Shown here piece after piece: positions 1 to 5,875 of a stretch of 9,492 bases of DNA. The translations under genes and the position numbers were made by a program. Source of the stretch: an uncultured Clostridia bacterium (GTDB lineage: Bacteria > Bacillota > Clostridia > Acetivibrionales > CALMWN01). Position 1 is the first letter of the stretch. Every line of letters starts with the position of its first letter. The stretch is taken from contig CALMWN010000481.1 of NCBI GenBank assembly GCA_937873555.1, forward strand, positions 1-9,492, read 5' to 3'. The notes under the pieces were generated by a model that was not told the origin of the DNA, ran no database searches, and was given only the letters and a program-made list of their open reading frames with translations.

Positions 1-296
1 TGATGAAGTAAAACTATCTTCTCTGCAGGTATTTTAATTTCCTTGTGCAGGTATAAGGCAGCTGCAATGGAATCTTTACCTCCACTTATAGATATAAGAC
101 ACAGATCATAACATTCAAGCGGCAGCAGATTAGGCAGATATCGTTCATTATCATAAGCCGAATACCTTCTGGAAGGAACCGCCGGCTCAATCACAACACC
201 TTTTCCATATATATCCTTGTAGTATTCTACCTCCCGGATGTCATCACTGAGTCTTTCATCGCTTAACAACGATAATTGTGAAGCATAATAATACAT
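1..296 (-). CDS. PP-loop (PAPS reductase-like) protein, N-terminal part, cut by window edge
   Basis: Only the first ~98 codons are in the window; the frame stays open to base 1. The visible protein begins MYYYASQLSLLSDERL and reaches CLISISGGKDSIAAALYLH at about residues 71-89. SGGKDS is the PP-loop that binds the ATP pyrophosphate in the adenine-nucleotide alpha-hydrolase fold shared by PAPS reductases, DndC and tRNA thiolases. The preceding GKGVVIEP...YLPNLLP stretch matches my recollection of phage and mobile-element PAPS reductase-like proteins. The start is ATG at 296, ten bases after GGAGG; an in-frame TTG two codons upstream is an alternative. The gene follows the ART-like gene after only 26 bases, so the two are probably co-transcribed. 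An N-terminal QLSLL resembles a beta-clamp-binding pentapeptide. Substrate and the Cys-rich C-terminus cannot be judged here. Confidence 0.85.
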   Translation of the reverse strand, partial: MYYYASQLSLLSDERLSDDIREVEYYKDIYGKGVVIEPAVPSRRYSAYDNERYLPNLLPLECYDLCLISISGGKDSIAAALYLHKEIKIPAEKIVLLH

Positions 297-322
297 AATC
301 AATCAACCTCCAATATAAGAAC

Positions 323-1297
323 TTAAGCACTTTCTACGTCATTTTCTTGTAGCAGTTCTCCATCAATGAAGGTTAATACCTGCCACGGTTCGAACGCTAT
401 AAAGTCGTACCTCTTTTCCCAATGCCACTCAATTTCATTTAGGTATTTAATGCCGTCATAGCCCTTGCTCATCAAATGAGAAAGATACGATTCACTGAGT
501 TTCTTAAACTCCACCAGTACCTTACCTGAAGACCTGTTTGCTTCAATCGCCAGCTCGTTAGCAATAGACGCACCAAATGAAGAAAAGTAGGGAAGGGCAT
601 AGAGTTTCTCAAGATTGACCTTCCTGGTGTCCACAAATCCCTTTTTATATCCATATGCCAACATATCTTTGACAAGTTGGCTTTCTGTAATGACAAGCGG
701 GTTTTTTATGTGCAGATATGCTTTTGTCACGCTGCCATTATTGCCGCTCATGACTCTTTCCGCCATCTCAAAGCTTGGAGTGAAATGAAACCCAATATAT
801 GATAGCAGGTCCTTTGAATTGGTACCCAGCCATTTCCTCCTGAATGCTTCTATCTGCCGGTTGGTTGATTTTGAAACATGGAAAACTATCATGGGAGCTC
901 CAGTTTCATCTGTAGAGGTACTTCCACTATACCAATCCTTAAACCCTTCTGAGTTTATACCTGTTTTTGCGTTTCTCACCATATCTTTTATGTAAGTGAT
1001 ATCCACTTCCTCAATATCTCCATAAGCCTCAGACTCATCAGTTTTCAATACTGTAATTTTATAGGCCTTAACGGCGTTGCAAATCCAGTAATCTGCCAAA
1101 AGATGATCGGTGGTACCTCTTATTTGAGATTGGTGGTAATTGAGAAGCTCCGTACCGGATTGCCTTACAATCCATAATAGTTCTTTTCCGCCCTCTCTAT
1201 CCATGATGGATTGCTTATCGGTGCTATAAAAATCAACCTTATAATCCTGCATATACTTCTCTACAATTCCGGACATTACATCAAATAAACTTTTCAA
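323..1297 (-). CDS. ADP-ribosyltransferase-like protein (ART-PolyVal type)
   Basis: A 324-aa protein with two regions. Residues 1-115 are not recognised (LLWIVRQSGTELLNYH near 41-55). Residues ~119-307 carry a signature I know from ADP-ribosyltransferase-like domains of phage polyvalent proteins: FKDWYSGS followed by GAPMIVFHVSKS (119-144), IGFHFTPSFEMAERV (168-182), AYLHIKNPLVI (193-203), GYDGIKYLNE (279-288) and YDFIAFEPWQV (297-307). Such domains transfer ADP-ribose from NAD+ to protein or nucleic acid; in phages they are thought to act on host targets. The usual YHG after the first strand is FHV here, so NAD+ binding may be altered or lost. The start is TTG at 1297, nine bases after GGAGG. 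The gene lies between a hairpin and the truncated PP-loop gene. No signal peptide is seen, so it is probably cytoplasmic. Fold assignment is fairly secure; activity and target are inference. Confidence 0.7.
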   Translation of the reverse strand: MKSLFDVMSGIVEKYMQDYKVDFYSTDKQSIMDREGGKELLWIVRQSGTELLNYHQSQIRGTTDHLLADYWICNAVKAYKITVLKTDESEAYGDIEEVDITYIKDMVRNAKTGINSEGFKDWYSGSTSTDETGAPMIVFHVSKSTNRQIEAFRRKWLGTNSKDLLSYIGFHFTPSFEMAERVMSGNNGSVTKAYLHIKNPLVITESQLVKDMLAYGYKKGFVDTRKVNLEKLYALPYFSSFGASIANELAIEANRSSGKVLVEFKKLSESYLSHLMSKGYDGIKYLNEIEWHWEKRYDFIAFEPWQVLTFIDGELLQENDVESA

Positions 1298-1322
1298 TCA
1301 AATCAGCCTCCTTTAAAGAATT

Positions 1323-1354
1323 AAGGCATACAGATTTGCTCTGTATGCCTTTTT
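1323..1354. terminator. Perfect 12-bp hairpin with T-tract (intergenic)
   Basis: Arms 1323-1334 (AAGGCATACAGA) and 1340-1351 are perfectly complementary around a 5-base loop. On the plus strand the stem runs into TTTTT (1350-1354), a good intrinsic terminator; on the minus strand, the direction of the flanking genes, the stem follows an A-tract and is trailed only by TTAATTCTTT. It separates the 161-aa and ART-like genes and may reduce read-through or protect RNA. Confidence 0.7.
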
Positions 1355-1368
1355 GGTTTACTTATCGA

Positions 1369-1854
1369 TTATCTGATTATAAAATCATCCAAACTTCTAT
1401 AAACGGTATAAACAACAGGTTCATGCTTTTTCAGATTAACTTCAAGAGTCTTTTCATCTACGCAGAAGATAACCTTGTCATTCTTAAGCATCGATAGAAT
1501 ATCGTCAAGAGTCGCAAGTCTTGCGTGAAACTTCATATCAACCATAATCGGATACCCTTTTCTCGCATTACGCTTGTAATCCTTTTCATAGTCATGAAGT
1601 GCTATCAATTCCTCCATAAACCATTCATTGCCGGTACAGCTTGATGGATGCTCTTTGTAATAGGTTTCCACTCGTTTTTTGAACTTTGCAGAATACTCAT
1701 GGTTAATATCCACATCCAACCCACCTCCATAACCGCCATCATGAGCATCACCAATTTTTTTGCCGTCCATGTAGATGTCAGCATTAACACCTGAACCATC
1801 TGTACCTCTGAAGTGTTGGACCCTTTTTAAAGTAATTCCTTTGATACTAGCCAT
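1369..1854 (-). CDS. Hypothetical protein, 161 aa
   Basis: I do not recognise a family. The protein starts MASIKGITLKRVQHFRG and has a glycine-rich loop with DIYMDGKKIGDAHDGGYGGG (about residues 26-45), which suggests a strand-turn-strand at the N-terminus. It is followed by a charged helical middle (YSAKFKKRVETYYKEHP) and a C-terminus ending VYRSLDDFIIR. There is no membrane segment, signal peptide or metal-binding cluster. The start ATG at 1854 is preceded by AAGGAGGATGAT, an extended Shine-Dalgarno also seen before neighbouring genes. It lies 41 bases after the 279-aa PP-loop gene with no hairpin between, so these two are likely co-transcribed. Its place in the cluster suggests an accessory role, but nothing in the sequence shows what. 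Confidence 0.75.
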   Translation of the reverse strand: MASIKGITLKRVQHFRGTDGSGVNADIYMDGKKIGDAHDGGYGGGLDVDINHEYSAKFKKRVETYYKEHPSSCTGNEWFMEELIALHDYEKDYKRNARKGYPIMVDMKFHARLATLDDILSMLKNDKVIFCVDEKTLEVNLKKHEPVVYTVYRSLDDFIIR

Positions 1855-1895
1855 AAATAAATCATCCTCCTTATAATTTTATTAAGTATTAAGTA

Positions 1896-2735
1896 TTAAG
1901 CCTCAAGTTCATAATGTTCATAATAATCACCATTGAAAAGGTATTGCTGCCCGTCAATGAAATGCTTATCATAAAACTGTTCAGTTCCGTGAAGCCACCA
2001 TTCCATTACATCATCCGGAGATTTCCATTTAGTGAACTCCTCAAATGCATAAGCCTTTTCACGTTTAATCTCCTCCAGCATCCTGCCAAAAGCTCTCCAA
2101 TAGGCATCTCTGATTTTCGGGTACCGGTTTAATTCCCGCTCTCGCACCTCGGAATTTGCCATTGGACATCCTACACACCCAATTCTCGACCATCCTTCAT
2201 CGTAAAGGCAACAGTGCTTAGACCTGATTCCATTGAGGAACTCCCAGACATCACTTTCTTCCCATGATATTACAGGATGAAGAAATGTCTTCTTCTTATA
2301 AGCCTGGCATATTTCAACCTTATGTCTTTTACCCCTGCGCCTGCTTTCCTTCCAGCGAACACCTGTCAATATCATGTTCATATTGGGACATCCTTTTTCT
2401 TTAAAGACATCACAGCAATACCTAATAACTCTGGTAGGTGGTATTCTCTTTTTAGGAATAAGCTTCCACATTGTTGTTTCAGGATAATTGAATACTACAT
2501 CCGCATAATTCTCCCTGATGAATTCAATTAACTCCGGTGGATCCACAGTTGTAACATCATATTGAGCCCGGAATTCAACTCCAGCCATTTTACTTAAATG
2601 ATATATGGCCTGAGAATCCTTACCTCCGCTGAATTTCAAACAATACCCTCCTAAAGGCTGCATCCTTCTTAAATCCACAATAGCTTCGTCAACCTTATTT
2701 CTCTCACCATCAAGAGTAAGCTCAACCAATGCCAT
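1896..2735 (-). CDS. PP-loop ATPase, PAPS reductase family protein, 279 aa
   Basis: The adenine-nucleotide alpha-hydrolase PP-loop is plain: LKFSGGKDSQAIYHLSK, with SGGKDS at residues 36-41. Further family landmarks are YDVTTVDPPELIEFI (59-73), RYCCDVFKEKG (105-115), GVRWKESRRR (125-134, the G-R-x-x-E-S element) and a cysteine set CC-x10-C-x2-C (175, 176, 187, 190) that could hold an Fe-S cluster or zinc. Related proteins reduce PAPS or activate substrates for sulfur transfer; members on phages and mobile elements are mostly uncharacterised, and sulfate assimilation is unlikely in this context. I chose ATG 2735 because it overlaps the end of a short upstream ORF (TGA ending at 2722), suggesting translational coupling. 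The frame continues open to 2873, but those 46 extra residues are hydrophobic and lack a ribosome site. Confidence 0.88.
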   Translation of the reverse strand: MALVELTLDGERNKVDEAIVDLRRMQPLGGYCLKFSGGKDSQAIYHLSKMAGVEFRAQYDVTTVDPPELIEFIRENYADVVFNYPETTMWKLIPKKRIPPTRVIRYCCDVFKEKGCPNMNMILTGVRWKESRRRGKRHKVEICQAYKKKTFLHPVISWEESDVWEFLNGIRSKHCCLYDEGWSRIGCVGCPMANSEVRERELNRYPKIRDAYWRAFGRMLEEIKREKAYAFEEFTKWKSPDDVMEWWLHGTEQFYDKHFIDGQQYLFNGDYYEHYELEA

Positions 2736-2835
2736 ATTCCGCACCAATCCCTTCTGAGTTAATCTGGTAATGCACAGCATTACATAAGAGACCTGCAGGT
2801 GGTGGATAAAAAAACAGAGCAATAAAACAAGCCAT
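2722..2835 (-). CDS. Possible 37-aa leader peptide coupled to PP-loop gene
   Basis: The best ribosome site in this region, AAGGAGGGTG, sits before an ATG at 2835 that opens a frame different from the PP-loop gene. It encodes about 37 residues, beginning MACFIALFFYPPPAGLL and ending EYGIG. It ends 11 bases inside the PP-loop gene, so ribosomes ending here could restart on ATG 2735. The N-terminus is hydrophobic with a PPP run, a known ribosome-slowing context, then becomes polar. It may be a real micro-gene, a regulatory leader peptide, or a sign of an annotation ambiguity. I do not recognise it. Confidence 0.4.
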   Translation of the reverse strand: MACFIALFFYPPPAGLLCNAVHYQINSEGIGAEYGIG

Positions 2836-2866
2836 AATAAACACACCCTCCTTATAAATTCGCCTG

Positions 2867-2904
2867 AAAACAAAAGAACAGCAGAGATAAACTCTACTGT
2901 TCTT
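2867..2904 (-). terminator. Intrinsic terminator between DUF3232-like and PP-loop genes
   Basis: On the minus strand arms 2904-2892 and 2886-2874 form a 13-bp stem with one G-U pair around a 5-base loop, followed by TTGTTTT. It ends the 125-aa gene and lies 32 bases upstream of the next ribosome binding site, with no clear promoter between. Confidence 0.75.
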
Positions 2905-2922
2905 ATGTTCCTGGCTTTTTAA

Positions 2923-3300
2923 TTAAAGCTTTCTTGTCTCAAATATATCCTTTACAATTTCCATGGCGAATTCAGCGACTTCGATCCTGCTATCAGTATC
3001 ACCCTTGAAAATCGGATCAATGCCAACCAGTTTACAATACCGGTTCATAAGTTTGACATTAGCTATTAATCCGTTATGTGCAATCTTCCTGTTTTTATCA
3101 AGCTCGGTCAAAGTCATCCGGTAATCGTCAGGCTCCAAGGTAAACCTTAAAATGCTTTGTGCTGACTCCATTGCTACAACCCGGTCAATGTAAAAAGCAC
3201 AGCTCTTAAGAATTTCATCCATATCCTTCGCCATGTCCTGTTCGCCAGCCCCATTAAGAAGTCTGACTAACTTTTCAATTTTTTCTTTATACAATAACAA
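2923..3300 (-). CDS. Hypothetical protein resembling DUF3232, 125 aa
   Basis: A compact, probably all-helical 125-aa protein with no signal peptide or membrane segment. From memory it resembles DUF3232, a clostridial and mobile-element family of unknown function; shared-looking parts are LDKNRKIAHNGLIANVKLMNR (residues ~67-87) and GDTDSRIEVAEFAMEIV (~99-115). The conserved-looking N-R-x-x-A-H-N-x-L-I block may form a functional surface, but no catalytic motif is evident. The likely start is TTG at 3300, just after AAGGAGGATGA; a second in-frame TTG at 3294 is possible. The gene has its own promoter (3447-3475), followed by a leader with the repeated motif and an intrinsic terminator before the ribosome site, so expression is probably controlled by attenuation. 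Confidence 0.75.
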   Translation of the reverse strand: MLLYKEKIEKLVRLLNGAGEQDMAKDMDEILKSCAFYIDRVVAMESAQSILRFTLEPDDYRMTLTELDKNRKIAHNGLIANVKLMNRYCKLVGIDPIFKGDTDSRIEVAEFAMEIVKDIFETRKL

Positions 3301-3322
3301 TCATCCTCCTTAATAATTAATC

Positions 3323-3350
3323 AAAAAAAGCCGTTAACGTTAGTCAACGG
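3323..3350 (-). terminator. Intrinsic terminator in leader of 125-aa gene
   Basis: Minus-strand stem CCGTTGAC / GTTAACGG (3350-3343 and 3338-3331; one G-U pair, loop TAAC) followed by C and seven T (3330-3323). It lies downstream of the promoter at 3447-3475 and upstream of the ribosome site, so it can act as an attenuator for the 125-aa gene. Confidence 0.8.
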
Positions 3351-3367
3351 ATATCTAAATATAATTC

Positions 3368-3392
3368 ATATGCCCATAAATGCCAGGGACTT
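3368..3392 (-). promoter_or_regulatory. Conserved leader motif, copy A
   Basis: A 25-base block, minus strand beginning AAGTCCCTGG and ending ATGGGCATAT, identical at 21 of 25 positions to copy B at 5851-5875. Both copies lie 17-20 bases upstream of an intrinsic terminator that precedes a gene. CCC and GGG can pair as a small stem. It matches no riboswitch class I can name; a protein-binding site or an antitermination signal is equally possible. Confidence 0.5.
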
Positions 3393-3414
3393 TTTAAAAT
3401 CGCGGTTTTAAAAA
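3391..3414. repeat. 24-bp near-perfect palindrome
   Basis: TTTTTAAAA, six bases TCGCGG, then TTTTAAAAA: 11 of 12 symmetric pairs match, with a CGCG centre. It touches copy A of the leader motif and lies inside the transcribed leader downstream of the promoter at 3447-3475, so it could be an operator or an RNA hairpin. No equivalent palindrome precedes copy B. Confidence 0.5.
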
Positions 3415-3446
3415 CCAAAAATGGTAAAAAACAAATTATTAAATTA

Positions 3447-3475
3447 ATTATAACCGCAATATGTGAAATATGCAA
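3447..3475 (-). promoter_or_regulatory. Sigma-A-type promoter for the 125-aa gene
   Basis: Minus strand -35 TTGCAT (3475-3470), 17-base spacer, -10 TATAAT (3452-3447). It begins 14 bases past the stop of the 638-aa gene, predicting a leader of about 140 bases. Confidence 0.65.
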
Positions 3476-3489
3476 CAGTGGCCATGCAA

Positions 3490-5406
3490 TTAAATATTAT
3501 CACATTTGCACGGCTGATGGGCAAAAATTCCTTTGAGGTCAAACTCTTCATATTTGTCTATGTGTGTAAGATACTCGATGTCGAAATCATCCAGCTGCAA
3601 TTGCGGACTCCCTGCCGTAAGTCCCTTTGCTCTTGCCTTGTTTATTATATATGCAACCTTCATCACTTCTTTAGCTCCGCCTTTTGAAATCATTATATGA
3701 TCCCATAACTTCGGGAAATGAAGCCTGAGAAGTTTTGCGCTGTTGTCTTTTGACAGAATGCTTTTAAAGCAGCAAGCGCAGCCGTTACGGGGAATACCCA
3801 TATTATAGATATCACACCATTTTATGTTAAACATATTGTGATACTGGATGACATTCTCCTTATTCCAAAAACCAATTATATCTGCCACATAGGTGTTATA
3901 TTCCTTAACGAACCGGACATAACCTCCTAACGCAATATTTCTGCGTCTATTATATGATTCCCCGCCGGTCATGCCACGAATGGCAAGGTCAACCTGCGCC
4001 TCGCTATATAACCGTTTTGCCGGTTTTTCCTTTAATTCCTTGCAGCATTGGTTGACTGAGATATGGCAGTATTTCATTACAGCATCGTAGTAGGGATAAT
4101 CACATGGCCTGAAATTTTTCGGCAGAAGAGGGAAACCGTATTTCTCAATTATTTCCCATATTGTCATCTCTGATTTTATAAGGCCGTTCACATAGTTATT
4201 TGTAAAAACACCATTCTCATAGACAGGTATATCATATGAAATAGCATCAGCCCAAAGCTTTTCCATTGCTTTGTTGTAAGTATACTGAGGGGGATATTCG
4301 TTTCTTGAGTCAGACCTCAGTATCCTTACAGGCTTTAATAATCCTGATGTCATAGCCAAATGTAAAGCTACTGTACTATCCATCCCTCCGGACCAGCAAA
4401 CCACAGGATTCTGTTTCCCTTGAAGTGCATTGAACAGCAGCTCCTGTGAAAGTTTGATTTTACTTTCCAGCCGTTTGTCGGTGTCTGCAACATAAGCCCT
4501 TGTTTTGAGCTTCATACTCACAGAATCCATATCTCTTTCTTTCAGTTCCAGATTGAAGATATTATAGCCCATCTCTTGAGCTGTATTCTTTAATGTCTTC
4601 TCACCATCATGCGCAAAGATAAAAATCTGGCCATGGTACTCTTTACATAGAGATACAAAACAACGGGAAGTATCACAGTCAAAAGCATAAATGCCGAAGT
4701 CGTCATCGAAAATTAGAGGGGGAAACTCCTGTTGGCTGGCAGCAGACAGTATTAGCACAGTCCTTATTACAGCTGTCATTCCCGAAGAATATCTCGGGTG
4801 CTCCTGCTCGTTCCTGTAAATATGTAAACCCAATTTATCGATCTTCATCGAAAGCTTAAAGTACTGCATATTACTCTTTAAGTAGCTGTTAGCTTCATCT
4901 ACTAGTTTTTCAGTGTCTATCCCAAATTTTGCAAACAGTTTGGAGAGCACTTTTAACCTTTTCTTCGGCGTGGATTCATTGACAAAATTTCTTGAAATCT
5001 CATAAAACAGAGTGCGCTGACATTCATACAACCCAACGCAGGCTTTGTATGTCTTTAAATCCACCTTTCCCATTTTGTCCTTCATGACGCCAAAGTAATT
5101 TACAGGCTTGTCCCGGTAGTGTCGCTTACGTTTTCCCAATCCGGTAGAGAAGCTTCCTTCAATACACATATCTTTACCGAATTCGGCAAACCAGCTAAGA
5201 TCATACCAGCGCAACTCTCCCAACCCGAGAGAAGCATAAATTGCCTTGGACAAGCAGCTTTTTCCGCTGCCATTAGGACCTGTAATGAAATTATAATCCC
5301 CGAAAGAAAAAATGTTGGAATCCTGAAACACCATGTAGTCAAGAACACTGACATTATAAATGTTCCTTTTCTTTTCAAACAGGCAAAGTTGGTAGTTTTC
5401 CATCAT
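3490..5406 (-). CDS. Fusion protein: ABC/SMC-like ATPase + PAPS reductase-type PP-loop domain, 638 aa
   Basis: Two domains are visible. The N-terminal ATPase (about 15-300) has Walker A GPNGSGKS (43-50), a degenerate signature YSSGM (206-210), Walker B LIFDDD (231-236, with D where the catalytic glutamate usually lies), a D-loop-like FGIYAFD and a switch histidine in IFAHD (263-267). The insert between Walker A and the signature is only ~155 residues, too short for a long coiled coil, so this is a RecF-like head rather than a full SMC arm. The C-terminal domain (about 315-600) has PP-loop CWSGGMDSTVALHL (337-350), RGMTGGESYNRRRN (477-490) and cysteines C454, C455, C543, C545 and C546, possible Fe-S ligands. 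ATG 5406 follows AAGGAGGGTGA; an in-frame TTG two codons upstream is possible. DndC plus DndD is the closest known pairing, but as separate proteins. The role is probably nucleic-acid modification or sensing; the substrate is unknown. Confidence 0.88.
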   Translation of the reverse strand: MMENYQLCLFEKKRNIYNVSVLDYMVFQDSNIFSFGDYNFITGPNGSGKSCLSKAIYASLGLGELRWYDLSWFAEFGKDMCIEGSFSTGLGKRKRHYRDKPVNYFGVMKDKMGKVDLKTYKACVGLYECQRTLFYEISRNFVNESTPKKRLKVLSKLFAKFGIDTEKLVDEANSYLKSNMQYFKLSMKIDKLGLHIYRNEQEHPRYSSGMTAVIRTVLILSAASQQEFPPLIFDDDFGIYAFDCDTSRCFVSLCKEYHGQIFIFAHDGEKTLKNTAQEMGYNIFNLELKERDMDSVSMKLKTRAYVADTDKRLESKIKLSQELLFNALQGKQNPVVCWSGGMDSTVALHLAMTSGLLKPVRILRSDSRNEYPPQYTYNKAMEKLWADAISYDIPVYENGVFTNNYVNGLIKSEMTIWEIIEKYGFPLLPKNFRPCDYPYYDAVMKYCHISVNQCCKELKEKPAKRLYSEAQVDLAIRGMTGGESYNRRRNIALGGYVRFVKEYNTYVADIIGFWNKENVIQYHNMFNIKWCDIYNMGIPRNGCACCFKSILSKDNSAKLLRLHFPKLWDHIMISKGGAKEVMKVAYIINKARAKGLTAGSPQLQLDDFDIEYLTHIDKYEEFDLKGIFAHQPCKCDNI

Positions 5407-5424
5407 AATCAATTCACCCTCCTT

Positions 5425-5450
5425 AAAATAAAAATACTGCCATCGGCAGC
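5425..5450 (-). terminator. Short terminator-like hairpin before 638-aa gene
   Basis: Minus-strand stem GCTGCC GAT GGCAGT (6 bp including one G-U), one base, then TTTTT A TTTT. It lies a few bases upstream of the ribosome site. Just before it, TATTAC (5499-5494), GTAATA (5469-5464) and TATTAC (5460-5455) could pair in two exclusive ways. The stem is short, so activity is uncertain. Confidence 0.4.
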
Positions 5451-5505
5451 TATCGTAATAGAATATTACTAAACTTATCTCATAATAAGATAGGTAATAC
5501 AATTA

Positions 5506-5727
5506 TTATGCGTACATCGCATCCTCCCACTTTTTCACCGGGGCCTCGACCAGGTCCTTCACTATACCCTTGAGACCAGGATAGTATCGAGCAACATTGT
5601 TCTCAACTTCTATCGTCATAATTCTGTTATCGCCTATTGCGCAGTAAACTTCTTTTCCTTCATGAATACCTATATAAATCTGTTTAGTTGAACGGATAAA
5701 GTTTTGGACGACAAAATCATTAGACAT
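5506..5727 (-). CDS. Hypothetical small protein, 73 aa
   Basis: The protein starts MSNDFVVQNFIRSTKQIYIG and ends VKKWEDAMYA. The pattern of short strands (IYIGIHEGKEVYCAIGDNRIMTIEV, residues ~17-41) suggests a small beta-rich domain followed by a helix; I do not recognise a family. I chose ATG 5727 because AAAGGAGGTTATCGT lies directly before it, although the frame stays open upstream to 5889 through two terminator hairpins. It is the first gene of the minus-strand cluster after the repressor and lies 99 bases before the ATPase/PP-loop fusion. The two tandem terminators in its leader imply that its expression, and perhaps that of the genes behind it, depends on antitermination. Confidence 0.65.
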   Translation of the reverse strand: MSNDFVVQNFIRSTKQIYIGIHEGKEVYCAIGDNRIMTIEVENNVARYYPGLKGIVKDLVEAPVKKWEDAMYA

Positions 5728-5756
5728 ACGATAACCTCCTTTGGTAAATTCAGAAT

Positions 5757-5781
5757 AAAAAAGTACTTGCAAAGCAAGCAC
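5757..5781 (-). terminator. Second of two tandem intrinsic terminators
   Basis: Minus-strand stem GTGCTTGC / GCAAGTAC (8 bp, one G-U, loop TTT) followed by six T (5762-5757). It ends only 30 bases before the 73-aa start codon, leaving no room for a promoter after it. Confidence 0.7.
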
Positions 5782-5794
5782 CAGGTACAGTAAT

Positions 5795-5830
5795 AAAAAA
5801 CCCCTCAAGCTATTACAAACCTGAAGGGTT
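5795..5830 (-). terminator. First of two tandem intrinsic terminators
   Basis: Minus-strand stem of 11 pairs including G-U (5830-5820 with 5809-5799), 10-base loop, then a run of T (5800-5795). It follows copy B of the leader motif by 20 bases and the repressor gene by about 135 bases. Confidence 0.75.
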
Positions 5831-5850
5831 AATTTGCAACATATTAATTT

Positions 5851-5875
5851 ATATGCCCATGGATAACAGGGACTT
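5851..5875 (-). promoter_or_regulatory. Conserved leader motif, copy B
   Basis: Minus strand beginning AAGTCCCTGT and ending ATGGGCATAT; second copy of the block at 3368-3392, again 20 bases before an intrinsic terminator. A weak candidate promoter (TATGATAAT, near 5930-5938 on the minus strand) lies upstream, but its -35 is poor; transcripts could also enter from the repressor gene. Confidence 0.5.

Noticed and set aside
1881..1900. Short tandem repeat ATTAAGT (nearly three units), containing a word shared with the operator arms
   Set aside because: It straddles a stop codon in AT-rich sequence, is too short and not palindromic; a chance match or slippage is likelier than an operator or CRISPR-like repeat.
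3463..3687. Plus-strand 74-codon frame opposite the C-terminus of the fusion gene
   Set aside because: It is antisense to a well-supported coding sequence, has no ribosome site, and its composition is explained by the opposite strand.
1..5406. Complete Dnd/Ssp DNA phosphorothioation operon
   Set aside because: PP-loop and ATPase domains are present, but no cysteine desulfurase (DndA), DndB, DndE or Ssp restriction protein is visible; only a loose analogy is justified.
5119..5472. Plus-strand 117-codon frame over the Walker A region
   Set aside because: Shadow of the ATPase domain on the minus strand; no ribosome site or recognisable protein pattern.
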